NCBI RefSeq assembly: GCF_036013915.1 | Contig: NZ_CP107899.1 | Coordinates: 4,340,001-4,404,000, forward strand | DNA from: Streptomyces sp. NBC_00464 | Lineage (GTDB): Bacteria > Actinomycetota > Actinomycetes > Streptomycetales > Streptomycetaceae | Length of the DNA: 64,000 nucleotides | Direction of reading: 5' to 3' | In this document: positions 41,994 through 51,135 of the stretch, piece by piece | How the letters are laid out: each line of letters starts with the position of its first letter | How positions within the stretch are numbered: position 1 is the first letter of the stretch | Position numbers and translations under genes: made by a program | The notes under the pieces: model-generated | What the model was told of the DNA's origin: nothing | What the model saw: only the letters and a program-made list of their open reading frames with translations | Database searches by the model: none

Positions 41994-43193
41994 TCAGGGC
42001 CGCTGGAAGACGACCTCGGGGTTGCCCGGTGTGGGGCCGTCCAGCAGGGGCTGGGGCCGGTCCCTCAGATGCTGGTCGAGGAAGGCCGCCACGTAGTCAC
42101 GGGTGATCCGTGTCGACCGGTCGGCGGAGAGGGGGGCCTCCGGGTCCACGGGCAGGCCGAGCTGTTCGGCGAGTTCCGGGAGGTCCGTGAAGGTGAAGTG
42201 GCCCGCGTCCTTGACGGTCAGCCAGCGCTTCCAGCCGTCGAGGCGCCGCCAGCCCTTGTCCCAGGACCCGTCGAGGCTGCCGGGGTGGTGGCCCGCGTCG
42301 GTGCCGAGCATCAGGAACGGACGGTTCCCGATGCCCGAGTGGGGGACCGGCTCGAAGAAGGTGCCGTCCATGTTGACCCCGGCGTCGAAGCGAGGATCGG
42401 CAAGCATGGCCGAGGCGGCTGCGCTGCCGCCGATGGAGTGGCCGGCCACGGCGACCCGGCGCCTGTCGATCATGCGGGAGTTCTTCCAGGCCGGACGGGC
42501 GCCGGTCAGCCGGTCGAGCACGAAGGAGAGGTCGGCGGCCCGTCCGGTGGAGACGGTCCTCAGCACCTCCTGTTCGGCCTCGTCGTCCGGTGCCGCCTCG
42601 GCCGCGTCGCAGGCCGCGCACGTGAGGACCCGTCCGTCGGGGAACGACGTGCCGGTGGACTCGTAGGCGTGATCGACGCTCGCCACGACATAGCCGCGGC
42701 TCGCCAGGTCCTCCGCGAGGGAGGTCAGAGTGGCGCGGGGAGTGCCGAAGCCGGGGGAGAGCAGTACGAGGGGGAACCGGCCCCGGGCGGCGGGAGCGTC
42801 GGTGCGGGCGTGGGTGGAGGTGGCGCTGACGACGGAGGCGGGCACGATGCCGTCCAGTCCGCGCTCCGCCAGCATCAGCCGGGCCTCTTCGGTGCTCATG
42901 TACGGGGCGGCGGTGCTCCCGCCCGCGGCTCGGGCCGGGTAGTGGACGGACACCATCAGTTCACGGTCCCCGCTTTCGGGCACCCAGGGGTCGGTGCGTT
43001 CGTGGTCGGTGAGGTGCAGGACCTCGGTGCCGACGGCGTACGGGCCGGTCGGGCGGGGCAGTTCGAGCGTGGTGGCGGCTGAGGCCGAGGCTGCCGGTGC
43101 CGGTAAGGCCTGGGCGGTGGCGACGGGTGCGGCCAGCAGGAGTGTGGCGGAGAGGAAGGCGACGGTCGTCCGGCTGCGGAGTTTCATGGTCAT
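41994..43193 (-). CDS. Secreted alpha/beta-hydrolase (PAF-acetylhydrolase/lipase-like)
   Basis: 399 residues. A Sec signal peptide (cleaved near residue 30, ATAQALPA) leads to a mature enzyme with SPGFGTP (oxyanion strand) and the nucleophile elbow GHSIGG with Ser253. Asp in NMDGTFFEP and His in KDAGHFTF are triad candidates. The double-Cys CAAC may be a disulphide. It resembles platelet-activating-factor acetylhydrolase-type esterases. No partner genes suggest a substrate. Confidence 0.87.
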   Translation of the reverse strand: MTMKLRSRTTVAFLSATLLLAAPVATAQALPAPAASASAATTLELPRPTGPYAVGTEVLHLTDHERTDPWVPESGDRELMVSVHYPARAAGGSTAAPYMSTEEARLMLAERGLDGIVPASVVSATSTHARTDAPAARGRFPLVLLSPGFGTPRATLTSLAEDLASRGYVVASVDHAYESTGTSFPDGRVLTCAACDAAEAAPDDEAEQEVLRTVSTGRAADLSFVLDRLTGARPAWKNSRMIDRRRVAVAGHSIGGSAAASAMLADPRFDAGVNMDGTFFEPVPHSGIGNRPFLMLGTDAGHHPGSLDGSWDKGWRRLDGWKRWLTVKDAGHFTFTDLPELAEQLGLPVDPEAPLSADRSTRITRDYVAAFLDQHLRDRPQPLLDGPTPGNPEVVFQRP

Positions 43194-43370
43194 GCCGGGA
43201 CACTAGGCGGCGGTACAGGTCGAAGGCATCGGGCCCAGGGGCGACCCCGGGGTGGGACCAGGGTCGTACACGGGTCATCCCACAGGGGTGCACACCGGTG
43301 GACGGCTACCGGCCATCGTGACCGGGCCGCTGCCGTTCCGTACGACGGCGAGGCGGCCCGCGCCGTACGC

Positions 43371-43384
43371 TTACCGAGGAGTAG
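43371..43384. promoter_or_regulatory. Candidate TetR auto-operator
   Basis: TTACCGAGGAGTAG matches 9 of 14 positions of the perfect TTACTCCAGAGTAA site at 46220 and keeps TTAC and GAGTA in the same phase. It is 27 bp before the tetR start. Confidence 0.4.
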
Positions 43385-43410
43385 GGCATCGGGGGCGGGA
43401 GGAAGTCGAC

Positions 43411-44073
43411 GTGGGTGCTGTGAAGAGCAAACGGATGCCGCGCGCGGTGCGTGAGCAGCAGATGATGGATGCCGCGGTGCAGATCTTCGGGCAGCGGGGA
43501 TTCCGCGCGGCCTCGATGGACGAGATCGCCGAGCTGGCCGGGGTGTCCAAGCCGTTGGTCTATCTCTACCTGAATTCCAAGGACGAACTCTTCTCCGCCT
43601 GCATCAGGCGTGAGGCGAACGCGCTGGTGGAAGCGGTGCAGGCGGGGGCGGAGCCGGGGCTGCCGGCCGACCGGCAACTGTGGTCGGGGCTGCGGGCGTT
43701 CTTCACGCACACCGCGGAGAACCCGGACGGCTGGGCGGTGTTGTCCCGGCAGGCGCGGACGCACGGGGAGCCGTTCGCCTCCGAGGTGAACGTGATGCGC
43801 GAGGAGATCGTTGCGTTCGTGACGGGTCTCATCGGCGCCGCGGCGCGCGAGGCCCACCATGATCCGGCGCTTCCCGACGGCGATGTGACGGGGCTCGCGC
43901 AGGCCTTGGTGGGGGCCGCGGAGTCGCTCGCCGGCTGGGCGAACGAGACTCCGGGCGTCTCGGCCAAGGAGGCCGCGGCCACCTTGATGAACTTCTCCTG
44001 GGCCGGTCTGGAGAACCTTATGAACGGCCGTCCCTGGCAGCCTCGGGGGAAGTCCGCGCCGTCGTCCCGGTGA
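43411..44073 (+). CDS. TetR family transcriptional regulator
   Basis: 220 residues. The HTH is ASMDEIAELAGVSKPLVYLYLNSKDELF in two halves, preceded by MMDAAVQIFGQRGF. The ligand domain is helical with WAVLSRQARTHGEPF. GTG at 43411 with GGGAGGAA 6 nt upstream. A likely repressor of the convergent and nearby MaoC-FabG and thiolase genes, via TTACTCnnGAGTAA sites. Its 3' end overlaps the MaoC gene by 56 bp. The ligand may be an acyl-CoA. Confidence 0.88.
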   Translation: MGAVKSKRMPRAVREQQMMDAAVQIFGQRGFRAASMDEIAELAGVSKPLVYLYLNSKDELFSACIRREANALVEAVQAGAEPGLPADRQLWSGLRAFFTHTAENPDGWAVLSRQARTHGEPFASEVNVMREEIVAFVTGLIGAAAREAHHDPALPDGDVTGLAQALVGAAESLAGWANETPGVSAKEAAATLMNFSWAGLENLMNGRPWQPRGKSAPSSR

Positions 44074-44866
44074 GGTGGACGCGGCCGCCGTCGCCGCGCA
44101 GCTGGAAGGCGGCGCCGTCCGATGCGTAGGTGACGGTGCCGGGTAGCAGGACAGGGGCCCTGAAGTCGGCCCGTACCGAGTGGATCAGGTGGGGCTGCGG
44201 GGCTTCGGCGAGGCAGCGGGCGACGGTCCACATGCCGTGGGCGATGGCGCGCGGGAAGCCGAACAGCCGGGCGGTCAGCGGGTACAGGTGGATCGGGTTG
44301 CGGTCGCCGGACGCGGCTCCGTAGCGCCGTCCGAGGTCGGCGGGCAGGCGCCACTCGGTGACGGCGGGGAGCGCCGGTTCGGGAGCGGTGGGGGCGGGGG
44401 CCGTATCCGTACGGGGCGCGTGGCGTGACAGGTAGCCGCTGCGCGACTCCCACACGAGCTCGCCGGCCAGCCGTGCCTCGGTGGCCATGGTGACTTCGGT
44501 GCCACGCCGATGCGGGCTCAACTTCTCTGCGGACACGGTGAGTTCGAGCGCGTCCGTCGGGTGCAACGCCCGATGTGCGGTGATCTCGATCCAGGTGTGG
44601 ACGAGTCCGGTGACCGGCAGCGGGAAGCGCCGCCCGGTCATCAGCCGCATGGCGAGCGGGAAGGCCAGGACGTGCGGGTAGGTGACCGGGAGGGCGCCCG
44701 GCTCGGTGAAGCCGCAGAGTCTGCTGTACGCGGCCAGTGGTCCGGGGGCGGGCGGTGCGGCCGGCAGGCGGTGGCGGTCGGCCGGGAGTGTGGCGCCCGG
44801 CCTGCCCGCCCGCTTGAACGGGGACGTGGCGGCTCCGCGTGCCAGGGACAGGATCAGGCTCGGCAT
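44018..44866 (-). CDS. MaoC-like acyl dehydratase
   Basis: 282 residues. The hot-dog hydratase signature is in the C-terminal half: YGAASGDRNPIHLYPLTARLFGF (D-x3-N/D-x2-H), then AIAHGMWTVAR with the GM turn. The N-terminal half looks like a degenerate hot-dog, as in two-domain MaoC enzymes. It hydrates enoyl thioesters. The ATG at 44866 has GGGAG 10 nt upstream; a GTG at 44875 would overlap the fabG stop (GTGA). Partner fabG directly upstream. Confidence 0.87.
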   Translation of the reverse strand: MPSLILSLARGAATSPFKRAGRPGATLPADRHRLPAAPPAPGPLAAYSRLCGFTEPGALPVTYPHVLAFPLAMRLMTGRRFPLPVTGLVHTWIEITAHRALHPTDALELTVSAEKLSPHRRGTEVTMATEARLAGELVWESRSGYLSRHAPRTDTAPAPTAPEPALPAVTEWRLPADLGRRYGAASGDRNPIHLYPLTARLFGFPRAIAHGMWTVARCLAEAPQPHLIHSVRADFRAPVLLPGTVTYASDGAAFQLRGDGGRVHLTGTTARTSPEAARDGRS

Positions 44867-44871
44867 GCGCG

Positions 44872-46191
44872 TCACGCTCCCAGCAGGCTCTGGCCGCAGA
44901 CCCGGACGATCTGGCCGTTGACGGCGCTGGAGGCGGGCTGGGCGAACCAGGCGGTCGTCTCGGCGACGTCGACCGGGAGGCCGCCCTGGGAGAGGGAGTT
45001 CATCCGGCGGCCCGCCTCCCGGATGAAGAGCGGGACGGCCGCGGTCATCTTCGTCTCGATGAATCCTGGGGCCACCGCGTTGACCGTGACGCCGTGGTCG
45101 GCGGCGGCGCGCGGGGCGAGTGAGCGGACCAGGCCGATGATGCCCGCCTTGCTGGCCGCGTAGTTCGTCTGGCCGTTGTTGCCCGCGATGCCGGCGATGG
45201 AGGCGGTGGCGACGATCCGGCCGCCGCGGTTGACCGTGCCGGCCTTCAGCAGGGCGTCGGTGGTGCGCAGGACGCTGTCGAGGTTCACGTCGATGACCGA
45301 GGCCCAGCGGTCGGCGGGCATGTTGGCGAGCCGGCGGTCGCGGGTGATGCCGGCGTTGTGGACGAGGATGTCGAGGCCGTCCGGTGTGGCGGCGGCGATC
45401 CGCTCGGCCGCGTCGTCCGCGGTGATGTCCAGCGGCAGGGCGGTGGCCCCGAGCCGGTCCGCGGTGCGCACCAGGTCCTCCTGGGCCTGCGGGATGTCCA
45501 GGCAGATGACGTGGGCGCCGTCCCGGGCGAGGACCGAGGCGACCGAGGCGCCGATGCCGCGGGCGGCTCCGGTGACCAGTGCGGTGCGGCCGGCGAGCGG
45601 GGCGGCCCAGTCGGCGACCGCGTCGGGGGCGGCGTCGGTCACCTCGATGACCTGGCCGCTGATGTACGCGGACCGGGGGGAGAGCAGGAAGCGCAGGGTG
45701 GACCCGGCGCCGGCGACCGCACCGGGGACGATGCGTACCAGCTGCGCGGTGGCGCCCTTGCCGATCTCCTTGCCCAGGGAGCGTACGAACCCTTCGAGGG
45801 CCTGCTGGGCGGCGGCCTGGTGGTGGTCGTCCGGGGAGGGGTGCGTGCCGATGACGACGATGCGGCCGCCCGGTGCGAGGGAGCGTACGACGGGGTGGAG
45901 TGCGGCGTGTACGGCTCCGAGTCCGGCGGCGGTGTCGACGGCCGTCGCGTCCAGGACGATTCCGGCGGGCCGGTCGGCGCGTGCCACGACCTCGGGTCCG
46001 CAGGCGGCGAGGACGGTGCCGAGTTCGTCCGTGACGGTGGAGTCCCCGGCGGTGAGGTGGAGGACCGGGCCGGTGAGGGTCTGGGTCTCCAGCGTCCAGC
46101 GGCGCAGTGGTGCGGGCTGGGGCAGGCCGAGTTTCCGGGTCAGGAACCGGCCGGTTGCCGTGCCGGTCAGGTGCAGATAGCGGTCGGCCAT
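44872..46191 (-). CDS. fabG: High-molecular-weight 3-oxoacyl reductase (FabG4-like)
   Basis: 439 residues, nearly twice the usual SDR length. The C-terminal SDR has TGAARGIGASVASVL, NNAG-like HNAG, a Ser in ATASIAG and YAASK, ending in the family's GQIVRVCGQSLLGA. The N-terminal ~195 residues form a second, flavodoxin/Rossmann-like domain typical of HMwFabG, which reduces 3-oxoacyl-CoA using NADH. MaoC follows; a thiolase is divergent. Confidence 0.9.
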   Translation of the reverse strand: MADRYLHLTGTATGRFLTRKLGLPQPAPLRRWTLETQTLTGPVLHLTAGDSTVTDELGTVLAACGPEVVARADRPAGIVLDATAVDTAAGLGAVHAALHPVVRSLAPGGRIVVIGTHPSPDDHHQAAAQQALEGFVRSLGKEIGKGATAQLVRIVPGAVAGAGSTLRFLLSPRSAYISGQVIEVTDAAPDAVADWAAPLAGRTALVTGAARGIGASVASVLARDGAHVICLDIPQAQEDLVRTADRLGATALPLDITADDAAERIAAATPDGLDILVHNAGITRDRRLANMPADRWASVIDVNLDSVLRTTDALLKAGTVNRGGRIVATASIAGIAGNNGQTNYAASKAGIIGLVRSLAPRAAADHGVTVNAVAPGFIETKMTAAVPLFIREAGRRMNSLSQGGLPVDVAETTAWFAQPASSAVNGQIVRVCGQSLLGA

Positions 46192-46219
46192 TGTCCAGAC
46201 TCCCTGCTCGGTCGTAGAT

Positions 46220-46249
46220 TTACTCCAGAGTAAGGTTACTCAAGAGTCA
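46220..46249. promoter_or_regulatory. Two tandem TTACTCnnGAGTAA operators
   Basis: TTACTCCAGAGTAA (46220-46233, perfect 6-bp arms) and TTACTCAAGAGTCA (46236-46249, one change). They are 16 bp apart in the divergent promoter of fabG and the thiolase, a typical TetR arrangement. Confidence 0.65.
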
Positions 46250-46267
46250 GGAGTTGGTCGAGATGAG

Positions 46268-47545
46268 TTGGTCGAGTTGATCCCCCTCGCACTCCCGCAG
46301 CCCCGCAGGGTCGCGGTCATCGGCGGCAGCCGTATCCCCTTCGCGCGCTCCGACGGGCCGTACGCACAGGCCTCCAACCAGCAGATGCTCACCGCGGCGC
46401 TGAACGGTCTGGTCGAGCGGTTCGGGCTCCAGGGGCAGCAGGTCGGCGAGTTCGCCGCGGGCGCGGTCCTCAAGCACAGCCGGGACTTCAACCTGGCCCG
46501 GGAGACCGTCCTCGGCTCGCTCCTCGACCCGCGCACCCCGGCGTACGACATCCAGCAGGCCTGTGGCACCGGCCTCCAGGCCGTCATCGCCGCCGCCAAC
46601 AAGATCATGCTCGGGGCGGTCGACTCCGCGATCGCGGGCGGCGCGGACACCACGAGCGACGCGCCGCTCGGCGTCAACGACGAACTGCGCCGACTGCTGC
46701 TGTCGGCCCGGCGCGCGAAGTCGACGGGCGGAAAGGCGGCAGCCCTTGCCGGGGTACGTCCCCGGCACCTCGTCCCGGACATCCCGCGCAACGCCGAACC
46801 GCGCACCGGCCTCTCGATGGGCGACCACGCGGCAGTCACCGCGAGGCAGTGGGACATCGGCCGCGCGGAGCAGGACCTGCTCGCCGCCACCAGCCACCAG
46901 CGGCTCGCCGCCGCGTACGACCGGGGCTTCCTGGACGATCTCGTCGTCCCGTACCTCGGCCTGGACCGCGACCAGAACCTGCGCCCGGGTTCCACGGTGG
47001 AGAAACTCGCCACGCTGAAGCCGGTGTTCGGCGCGGACCACCCGGACGCGACGATGACCGCGGGCAACTCGACCCCGCTCACGGACGGCGCCGCGACGGT
47101 GCTGCTGGCGAGCGAGGAGTGGGCCGAGCGGCACGGCCTGGAGCCGCTGGCGTACCTCTCCCTGTACGAGACGGCCGCGGTCGACTACGTGGGCGGCGAG
47201 GACGGGCTGCTGATGGCGCCCGCGTACGCGGTGCCGCGGATGCTGGAGCGGGCCGGGCTGGGCATCGAGGACTTCGACCTCTTCGAGGTGCACGAGGCCT
47301 TCGCCTCCCAGGTGCTCGCCACGCTGGCCGCCTGGGAGAAGCAGGGGCTGGCGCCCGTCGACCGGGACCGGCTCAACGTGGCGGGGTCCTCCCTCGCCAC
47401 CGGGCACCCGTTCGCGGCGACGGGCGCACGGATCGTCGCCACCCTCGCGAAGCTCCTCGCGGAACGCGAAGCCCCGGGCCGCGGACTGATCTCGATCTGC
47501 GCGGCGGGCGGCCAGGGCGTCACGGCGGTCATCGAACGCGTCTGA
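46268..47545 (+). CDS. Acetyl-CoA C-acyltransferase (thiolase)
   Basis: About 425 residues. Cys99 in QQACGTGLQ is the acyl-bearing residue; ALAGVRPRHLVPDI is a family insert, NVAGSSLATGHPFAATG has the GHP His, and CAAGGQGVTAV the second Cys. TTG at 46268 is used by frame; TTG at 46277 (starting LIPLALPQ) is as likely, with GAGATGAG 9 nt upstream. It cleaves 3-oxoacyl-CoA or condenses acetyl-CoA. FabG and MaoC are divergent, and the acyl-CoA synthetase follows. Confidence 0.9.
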   Translation: MVELIPLALPQPRRVAVIGGSRIPFARSDGPYAQASNQQMLTAALNGLVERFGLQGQQVGEFAAGAVLKHSRDFNLARETVLGSLLDPRTPAYDIQQACGTGLQAVIAAANKIMLGAVDSAIAGGADTTSDAPLGVNDELRRLLLSARRAKSTGGKAAALAGVRPRHLVPDIPRNAEPRTGLSMGDHAAVTARQWDIGRAEQDLLAATSHQRLAAAYDRGFLDDLVVPYLGLDRDQNLRPGSTVEKLATLKPVFGADHPDATMTAGNSTPLTDGAATVLLASEEWAERHGLEPLAYLSLYETAAVDYVGGEDGLLMAPAYAVPRMLERAGLGIEDFDLFEVHEAFASQVLATLAAWEKQGLAPVDRDRLNVAGSSLATGHPFAATGARIVATLAKLLAEREAPGRGLISICAAGGQGVTAVIERV

Positions 47546-47641
47546 ACAGCAGGGAAGTTGAGCACAGTCCGGCGAAGGCCCCAGGGCCTGCCGCCGTTCG
47601 CACCAGGTGAACCGCCCGACCCCGACGTTGAGGAGCCGCAC

Positions 47642-49555
47642 GTGTCCACGCCACCCGCCCCTTCACCCGCCCCCTCCACCCCCGTCCTGGTCGAGCCGAC
47701 GAAGGTCAGGGCCGCCGACGGCAGCGTCCGGCAGGTCTCCGTACCGGCGTTCGCCCCGCCCGTGCGCCGCGGCTCGCTCGCCGAGATCCCGTTCGACAAC
47801 GCCCGCGAGGCCCCCTCGGACGCCGTACTCAGCCGCAAGCAGCCGGACGGCAGCTGGCTGGATGTGACGGCGGCCGAGTTCGCGGCCGAGGTCCTGGCCG
47901 TCGCCAAGGGTCTGATCGCGGAGGGCCTGCGAGGCGGCGACCGGATCGCGATCATGGCGCGTACGACGTACGAGTGGACGCTGCTCGACTTCGCGTCCTG
48001 GGCGGCCGGACTGGTCACCGTCCCTATCTACCCGACCTCGTCCGCCTTCCAGGCCCGCTGGATACTCCAGGACTCGGGAGCGGCGGCCTGTGCCGTCGAG
48101 ACGGCGGAGCAGGGCCGCATCATCAGCCAGGAACGGAAACAACTCGGCGACCTCACCCACCTCTGGCAGTTCGACACGGGCGCGCTGGGCCGGCTGAAGA
48201 AGCTCGGCAGGGACGTCCCCGACGACGCCGTCGCCGCCCGCCGCGCCACCCTGGAGCCGCAGACCCCGGCGACCCTCATCTACACCTCGGGCACCACCGG
48301 CCGCCCCAAGGGCTGTGTCCTGACGCACGGCAACTTCTTCGCCGAGGTCGACAACGCCATCGAGCTGCTGCACCCGGTCTTCAAGACGGTCAGCAAGTAC
48401 CCGGCGTCCACCCTCCTGTTCCTGCCGCTGTCGCACGTCTTCGGCCGGATGGTCGCGATCGGCTGTCTGCGCTCCCGGGTCCGCCTCGGCCACGCCCCGT
48501 CGATCCGGACGGAGGACCTGCTCGGCGACCTGGCCGGCTTCAAGCCGTCGTTCCTGCTGGCCATCCCGTACGTACTGGAGAAGGTCTACAACACCGGCCG
48601 GGCCACCGCCGAGAAGATGGGCCGCGCCTCGTCCTTCGACCGTGCGGCGCGGATCGCCCAGCGCTACGGCCAGGCCGTCGAGGCCGCGGAACACGGCACG
48701 GGCCCCGGCCCGGGTCTCGGCCTGCGGGCGGCGCGCGCGCTGTACGACCCGCTGGTCTACCGCCGCATCCGGGCCGCGCTCGGCGGCCATGTCCGCTACG
48801 CGGTCTGCGGCGGCTCCCCGCTGGGCCGCCGGCTCGCCGCGTTCTACGCGGGCGCCGGCATCGAGATCTTCGAGGGCTACGGCCTCACGGAGACCACGGC
48901 GGCCGCCACCGTCACCCCACCGCTCAAACCACGCCTGGGCACGGTCGGCTGGCCGCTGCCCGGCACCGCCGTACGCATCGCGGAGGACGGCGAGGTGCTG
49001 CTCAGCGGCGCCCAGGTGTTCCAGGGCTACTGGGACACCGAACGCGGCGAGGCCGTCCCCGCCCTGGACGGCGGCTGGTTCGCCACCGGCGACCTGGGCG
49101 CGCTCGACGAGGACGGCTACCTCACGATCACCGGCCGCAAGAAGGACATCATCATCACGTCGGGCGGCAAGAACGTCACCCCGGCCCCGCTGGAGGACTG
49201 GCTGCGCGCGCACCCGCTGGTCAGCCAGTGCATGGTGGTCGGCGACAACCGCTCGTTCATCACCGCCCTGATCACCCTGGAGCCGGACGGGCTGTCCCAC
49301 TGGCGGCAGATGAAGAAGAAGCAGGACGTCCCGATGCGCGACCTCGTCCACGACGAGGAACTGCGCTCGGCGCTCCAGCGCGCGGTGGACGAGGCCAACC
49401 GGCTTGTGTCGCGGGCCGAGTCGATCCGCAAGTTCACGGTCCTGCCGGTGGACTTCACGGAGGAGGCCGGGCACCTGACGCCGTCGCTGAAGCTGAAGCG
49501 GGATGCGGTGGCGCGGGACTTCGGGGCGGAGATCGAGGAGTTGTACCGGAAGTAG
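47642..49555 (+). CDS. Long-chain fatty-acid-CoA ligase (AMP-binding)
   Basis: 637 residues. The adenylate signature YTSGTTGRPKG begins near residue 214, FEGYGLTETTAA is the second core motif, and GWFATGDLGALDEDGYLTITGRKKDI plus GKNVTPAPLED the hinge and late motifs. It resembles FadD15-type acyl-CoA synthetases. GTG at 47642 with GAGGAG 6 nt upstream. It supplies acyl-CoA to the thiolase, FabG and MaoC set. Confidence 0.9.
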   Translation: MSTPPAPSPAPSTPVLVEPTKVRAADGSVRQVSVPAFAPPVRRGSLAEIPFDNAREAPSDAVLSRKQPDGSWLDVTAAEFAAEVLAVAKGLIAEGLRGGDRIAIMARTTYEWTLLDFASWAAGLVTVPIYPTSSAFQARWILQDSGAAACAVETAEQGRIISQERKQLGDLTHLWQFDTGALGRLKKLGRDVPDDAVAARRATLEPQTPATLIYTSGTTGRPKGCVLTHGNFFAEVDNAIELLHPVFKTVSKYPASTLLFLPLSHVFGRMVAIGCLRSRVRLGHAPSIRTEDLLGDLAGFKPSFLLAIPYVLEKVYNTGRATAEKMGRASSFDRAARIAQRYGQAVEAAEHGTGPGPGLGLRAARALYDPLVYRRIRAALGGHVRYAVCGGSPLGRRLAAFYAGAGIEIFEGYGLTETTAAATVTPPLKPRLGTVGWPLPGTAVRIAEDGEVLLSGAQVFQGYWDTERGEAVPALDGGWFATGDLGALDEDGYLTITGRKKDIIITSGGKNVTPAPLEDWLRAHPLVSQCMVVGDNRSFITALITLEPDGLSHWRQMKKKQDVPMRDLVHDEELRSALQRAVDEANRLVSRAESIRKFTVLPVDFTEEAGHLTPSLKLKRDAVARDFGAEIEELYRK

Positions 49556-49571
49556 GGGCGCGGTTCGCCTT

Positions 49572-50010
49572 GGCGCGGGGTTCCGTCCTCAATCGCCGGA
49601 CGGGCTTTTGTGCGGGTGCCCCGCGGGGCGCTGTTGCCCGGTGGGTGGGGGTCCGGGGCCCCTCCGGGGCGTCTCCTCGGACGACGAACGTTCCGCGGGT
49701 ACGCGATGGACCCGGGTATCTGTTCGTCGTCCTGCGGGGACTCCCCTGCACGGCCCCGAACCCGGCCGCCCTGCGTCTGCGGCAGTCTCGGAGCCGGTGT
49801 TCAGACGCACGCGATGCCGGGTGGGGGCGTGCAGGGGAGTCCCCGCAGGAAATGGCGTACGACCCGGGTGTCTGTTCGTCGTCGGGTGCACACGCCATTT
49901 TTGAGGAGTCTCCCCGGAGGGCCCCCACCCCCACCCACCGGGCAGGGGCGCACCCCGCGGGGGACCCGCACCCAAGCCCGTCCGGCGATTGAGGACGGAA
50001 CCCCGCACCC
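49572..50010. repeat. Large imperfect inverted repeat of dispersed intergenic elements
   Basis: The 605-bp gap 49556-50160 holds no credible gene. Left (about 49572-49750) and right (49830-50010) halves are inverted copies, each starting with GTTCCGTCCTCAATCGCCGG (left at 49580; right, on the other strand, ending at 50001) and each containing the 20-bp perfect arm CCTGCGGGGACTCCCCTGCA (49731-49750 and 49830-49849). About 80 bp separate them. ACGACGAACGTTCC-type segments are shared imperfectly. Confidence 0.8.
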
Positions 50011-50068
50011 CGGAACCCCGCACCCCGGAGACCCGCACCCCCCAAGACCAGACCACCCCTTGCCTGAT

Positions 50069-50132
50069 GATGCGTCAGGTACGACGATGACTCCGCTCAC
50101 TCGGAATATGACGAGCCGTCAGATTCTGTCAG
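50069..50132. promoter_or_regulatory. Two-element control region of the first LLM gene
   Basis: Element A GATGCGTCAGGTA (50069-50081) and element B GTCAGATTCTGTC (50118-50130). The starts are 49 bp apart, exactly as before the other LLM gene at 52047. B is a pseudo-palindrome TCAGA-T-TCTGT. Confidence 0.6.
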
Positions 50133-50160
50133 GGTCATTCCAGGGGAAGGAGGCCGTTCG

Positions 50161-51114
50161 GTGCCGATACTGCCCGCCGGACCGCTGTCGTACGGGATGC
50201 AGCTCCCGATCCAGTCGCAGAGCGCCATCTACGCAGAGCCGTGGGAGGCCGGGGCCACCCCGGCCGACCTCGCCGAGATCGCCCGCACCGCCGACCGGGC
50301 CGGGTTCACCTATCTGGCGAGCTGTGACCACGTCGCCATCCCCCGCAGGCTCGCGGAGGCGATGAGCACCGTCTGGTACGACCCGGTGGCCACGCTCTCC
50401 TTCCTCGCGGGGATCACCGAGCGCGTGCTGCTGATGAGCCATGTCGCCGTCGTCGGGCTGCGGCACCCGCTGGCCACCGCCAAGCAGTACGCCACCCTCG
50501 ACCACCTCAGCGGCGGCCGGCTGATCCTCGGGGTCGGGGCCGGGCATGTGCGGGAGGAGTTCGACGCGCTCGGGGCGGACTTCGACGGGCGGGGCGGGGT
50601 GCTCGACGAGAGCATCGACGCGCTCAAGGCCGCGCTCGGGCCCGAGGAGTACCCGGAGTTCGCGGGGGAGCGGTTCTCCTTCAGCGGGCTCGGGCAGCTG
50701 CCCCGGCCCGCCCAGGAGCGGGTGCCGGTCTGGGTGGGCGGGTCGTCGCCCGCGGCGGTGCGGCGGGCCGCCGTGCGCGGTGACGGCTGGCTGCCGCAGG
50801 GGGATCCGAGGGCGAAGCTGCCCGCCCAGATCGCCCGGCTGCATGCCCTGCGCGAGGAGGCGGGGGTGGACAGGCCGATCGTCGTGGGGGCCATCACCGA
50901 GCCGCTGTACGTGGGGGAGCCGGACTGGTCCGTGGGGCGGCGCACGCTCAGCGGGAAGCCGGAGGAGCTCGCGGAGTCACTGCGGGAGTACGGCGCGATG
51001 GGGGTGCACCAGATCCAGGTGCGCTTCCGCAGTCGCAGCAGAAGTGAACTGACCGATCAGATGGCGGCGTTCGCCGCCGATGTCGCACCTCACCTCGACA
51101 ACATCGACAGGTAA
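50161..51114 (+). CDS. LLM class F420-dependent oxidoreductase
   Basis: 317 residues, TIM-barrel luciferase-like. YLASCDHVAIPRR, ERVLLMSHVAVVGLRHPLATAKQYATLDHLS (segments), and GGRLILGVGAGHVREEFDALG are the conserved barrel and cofactor parts. F420 use is likely in this host but not shown. AAGGAGG lies before the GTG at 50161. It is the first gene of an operon with the SDR and is controlled by the same promoter elements as the second LLM gene. Confidence 0.9.
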   Translation: MPILPAGPLSYGMQLPIQSQSAIYAEPWEAGATPADLAEIARTADRAGFTYLASCDHVAIPRRLAEAMSTVWYDPVATLSFLAGITERVLLMSHVAVVGLRHPLATAKQYATLDHLSGGRLILGVGAGHVREEFDALGADFDGRGGVLDESIDALKAALGPEEYPEFAGERFSFSGLGQLPRPAQERVPVWVGGSSPAAVRRAAVRGDGWLPQGDPRAKLPAQIARLHALREEAGVDRPIVVGAITEPLYVGEPDWSVGRRTLSGKPEELAESLREYGAMGVHQIQVRFRSRSRSELTDQMAAFAADVAPHLDNIDR

Positions 51115-51135
51115 TCGACAGGTAGGAGTCAGGCC

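Noticed and set aside
49589..50160. Several open frames in the inverted repeat region
   Set aside because: They encode matching Pro/Arg/Gly-rich peptides on both strands because of the repeat; no ribosome-binding site or domain.
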